DNA from: Sulfitobacter mediterraneus
Lineage (GTDB): Bacteria; Pseudomonadota; Alphaproteobacteria; Rhodobacterales; Rhodobacteraceae
DNA: 64,000 bases
Direction of reading: 5' to 3'
NCBI RefSeq assembly: GCF_003054325.1
Contig: NZ_QBKU01000009.1
Coordinates: 124,001-188,000 of the forward strand
The translations under genes were made by a program, and so were the position numbers. Position 1 is the first letter of the stretch, and the number at the start of each line of letters is the position of its first letter. Positions 62,680 through 64,000 of the stretch are shown here, one piece after another. The notes below the pieces were generated by a model. It saw nothing but the letters and a program-made list of their open reading frames with translations, was not told the DNA's origin and searched no databases.

Positions 62680-63572
62680 CCGTATCTGCCGAACTTTTGG
62701 CCCGCGTAGGCGCATTGCCTTGCTTTGCTGATCCGCAGAACATCGAAACACTGGGCGGCGGCATCACCAACGTAAATCTCACGGTTGAGGATCAGGGGCG
62801 CAAATTTGTGGTCCGGCTGGGCGATGACATTCTGGAACATGGGGTCATGCGTTGGAACGAATTGTCGATTGCCCGGGCCGCCGCGCAGGCCGGGGTGTCA
62901 CCGGCAGTGCACCACTTTGAACAAGGGGTGATGGTGCTGGATTTTGTCGATGCAGCCCCAATGTCAGCAGAAGACCTGCACGATCCGGCGCTGTTGGTCG
63001 AGGTCACCAAAATGATCCGCGCCATGCACAACGATGTTGAGGCGCAAGTGACCGGGCCGGTCCTATCCTTTCATGTGTTTCACATCTTGCGCAGCTATGC
63101 CGCGTTTTTGGAGGCCAATGGATCGTCCCATTGTCCCCTGTTGCCTGAGTTGATGTCACAGGCGGATCAATTGCAGGCGGCAGTCGGCAAGATCGACCTC
63201 GTGCTGGGTCACAACGATCTATTGCCCGCCAATATTCTGCGCGGTGCGGACCGGCTTTGGCTGATTGACTGGGAATATGGCGGGTTCAACACCCCGCTGT
63301 TTGATCTGGGCGGACTGGCCACCAATGCAGGACTAGAGCCAGAGGCAGAGGCGCTGATGCTGCGCAGCTATTTTGACGCGGACCCGGACGCCGATCTGAT
63401 GCACCGCTACGGCGCGATGAAATGCGCCTCCCTGCTGCGCGAAACCATGTGGAGCATGGTGTCCGAAATCACCTCAGCGCTGGATTTCGACTATGCCAGC
63501 TATTCCAAAGAAAACCTGTCCAATTACCGACAGGCCTACGCCACCCAATTCCCTGCAAGAGGCCAATCATGA
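62676..63572 (+). CDS. Choline/ethanolamine kinase-like phosphotransferase (second copy)
   Basis: A 298-residue APH/choline-kinase-fold protein, paralogous to 55895-56824. LGGGITNVNLTVED lies in the nucleotide loop, the catalytic motif is GHNDLLPANI (His179, Asp181), and the metal motif is DWEYGGFNTPLFDLGGL (Asp198). 4-bp overlaps with the permease upstream and the oxidoreductase downstream place it in the transport operon. It probably phosphorylates an imported choline-like compound or a breakdown product. Confidence 0.88.
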   Translation: MTVSAELLARVGALPCFADPQNIETLGGGITNVNLTVEDQGRKFVVRLGDDILEHGVMRWNELSIARAAAQAGVSPAVHHFEQGVMVLDFVDAAPMSAEDLHDPALLVEVTKMIRAMHNDVEAQVTGPVLSFHVFHILRSYAAFLEANGSSHCPLLPELMSQADQLQAAVGKIDLVLGHNDLLPANILRGADRLWLIDWEYGGFNTPLFDLGGLATNAGLEPEAEALMLRSYFDADPDADLMHRYGAMKCASLLRETMWSMVSEITSALDFDYASYSKENLSNYRQAYATQFPARGQS

Positions 63573-64000
63573 GTGACTTTCCCAAAACGGCGCAGGCCGT
63601 CATCGTTGGCGGCGGCATTGTCGGCTGTTCCACGGCCTATCATCTGGCCAAGCTTGGCTGGGAGGTGGTCCTGCTTGAGCGTAAAAAGCTGACCTCTGGC
63701 ACCACGTTTCATGCCGCTGGCCTTGTTGGGCAGCTGCGGTCCAGCGCAAATATCACCCAGTTGCTGGGCTATTCGGTGGATCTGTACAAAACTCTTGAGG
63801 CCGAAACCGGCCTTGGCACCGGTTGGAAGATGAACGGCGGTTTGCGGCTGGCTTGTAACGAGGAACGCTGGACCGAGGTCAAACGCCAAGCCACTACTGC
63901 GCACTCCTTTGGGCTGGATATGCAGCTGCTGACCGCGAAAGAGGCGCAGGATCTGTGGCCGCTGATGCAGGTCGATGACGTGATCGGCGCGGCCTATTTG
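63569..64000 (+). CDS. FAD-dependent oxidoreductase, dimethylglycine-dehydrogenase-like, cut by window end
   Basis: The first 144 codons of a second FAD enzyme related to 53457-55880. VIVGGGIVGCSTAYHLAKLG is the FAD-binding fold, and SGTTFHAAGLVGQLRSS contains the same potential covalent-FAD His, with Phe replacing Trp before it. ATGA overlap with the kinase-like gene continues the operon beyond the window. A GcvT domain is expected downstream but is not visible. Confidence 0.88.
   Translation, partial: MSDFPKTAQAVIVGGGIVGCSTAYHLAKLGWEVVLLERKKLTSGTTFHAAGLVGQLRSSANITQLLGYSVDLYKTLEAETGLGTGWKMNGGLRLACNEERWTEVKRQATTAHSFGLDMQLLTAKEAQDLWPLMQVDDVIGAAYL

Overview
The window looks like chromosomal DNA of a marine alphaproteobacterium of the Roseobacter group (Rhodobacteraceae). 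The evidence is moderately high GC, the order pth ... rplY and trpA - small YqaE/Pmp3-like membrane protein - ychF, and the set of TTT and betaine ABC transporters, RTX secreted proteins and GcvT-type demethylating oxidoreductases. Assignments rest on reading translated sequence and motifs; no database search was possible.

Layout. 1-10.6 kb is mostly core genome: pth (cut by the window edge), an ECF sigma factor/YciI/SRPBCC cassette, rplY, an MFS transporter, a small sulfotransferase, an FMN alpha-hydroxy-acid (lactate-type) dehydrogenase divergent from a Tat-lipoprotein nitroreductase and a MarR regulator, then trpA and ychF. 10.6-14.4 kb is accessory: an HTH-TPR protein and a 1.7-kb insertion bounded by a 49-bp duplication of the 5' half of tRNA-Ser(GCT), carrying one unrecognised membrane protein. 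14.5-19.5 kb holds acetate kinase and a 1098-residue repeat-built RTX protein. 19.5-27.6 kb is a catabolic unit (IclR regulator, class III aminotransferase, tripartite tricarboxylate-type transporter, PuuC-like aldehyde dehydrogenase, Tm-1-like protein). 27.6-34.3 kb is a homoprotocatechuate (3,4-dihydroxyphenylacetate) meta-cleavage operon, hpaR / hpaF-E-D-PLP decarboxylase-hpaG-hpaH.

34.3-52.6 kb is the most unusual region. A DUF4214/RTX protein, a polysaccharide-type flippase and an outer-membrane beta-barrel lie beside a tightly overlapping five-gene operon: a 2547-residue reducing type I polyketide synthase (KS-AT-DH-ER-KR-ACP plus a C-terminal condensation-like domain), a free-standing condensation/PapA-like acyltransferase, a PAPS-dependent sulfotransferase, an MMPL/RND exporter and a LolA-like periplasmic protein. 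This has the same kinds of parts as mycobacterial sulfolipid-type loci (Pks-Pap-Stf-MmpL) but sits in a Gram-negative marine bacterium. I infer that it makes a sulfated, polyketide-derived lipid and exports it to the outer membrane.

52.6-64 kb appears devoted to quaternary or methylated amines. It has a glycine-betaine-type ABC transporter with a fused double permease, two FAD/GcvT dimethylglycine or sarcosine dehydrogenase-like enzymes (the second cut by the window end), two choline-kinase-like phosphotransferases, an inositol-monophosphatase-like phosphatase and two DeoR-type regulators. CAACA/TGTTG boxes recur in both regulatory intergenic regions. Several operators can be proposed from palindromes (LldR-like, MarR-like, IclR-like and hpa operon). 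No rRNA operon, CRISPR array or insertion sequence was seen.
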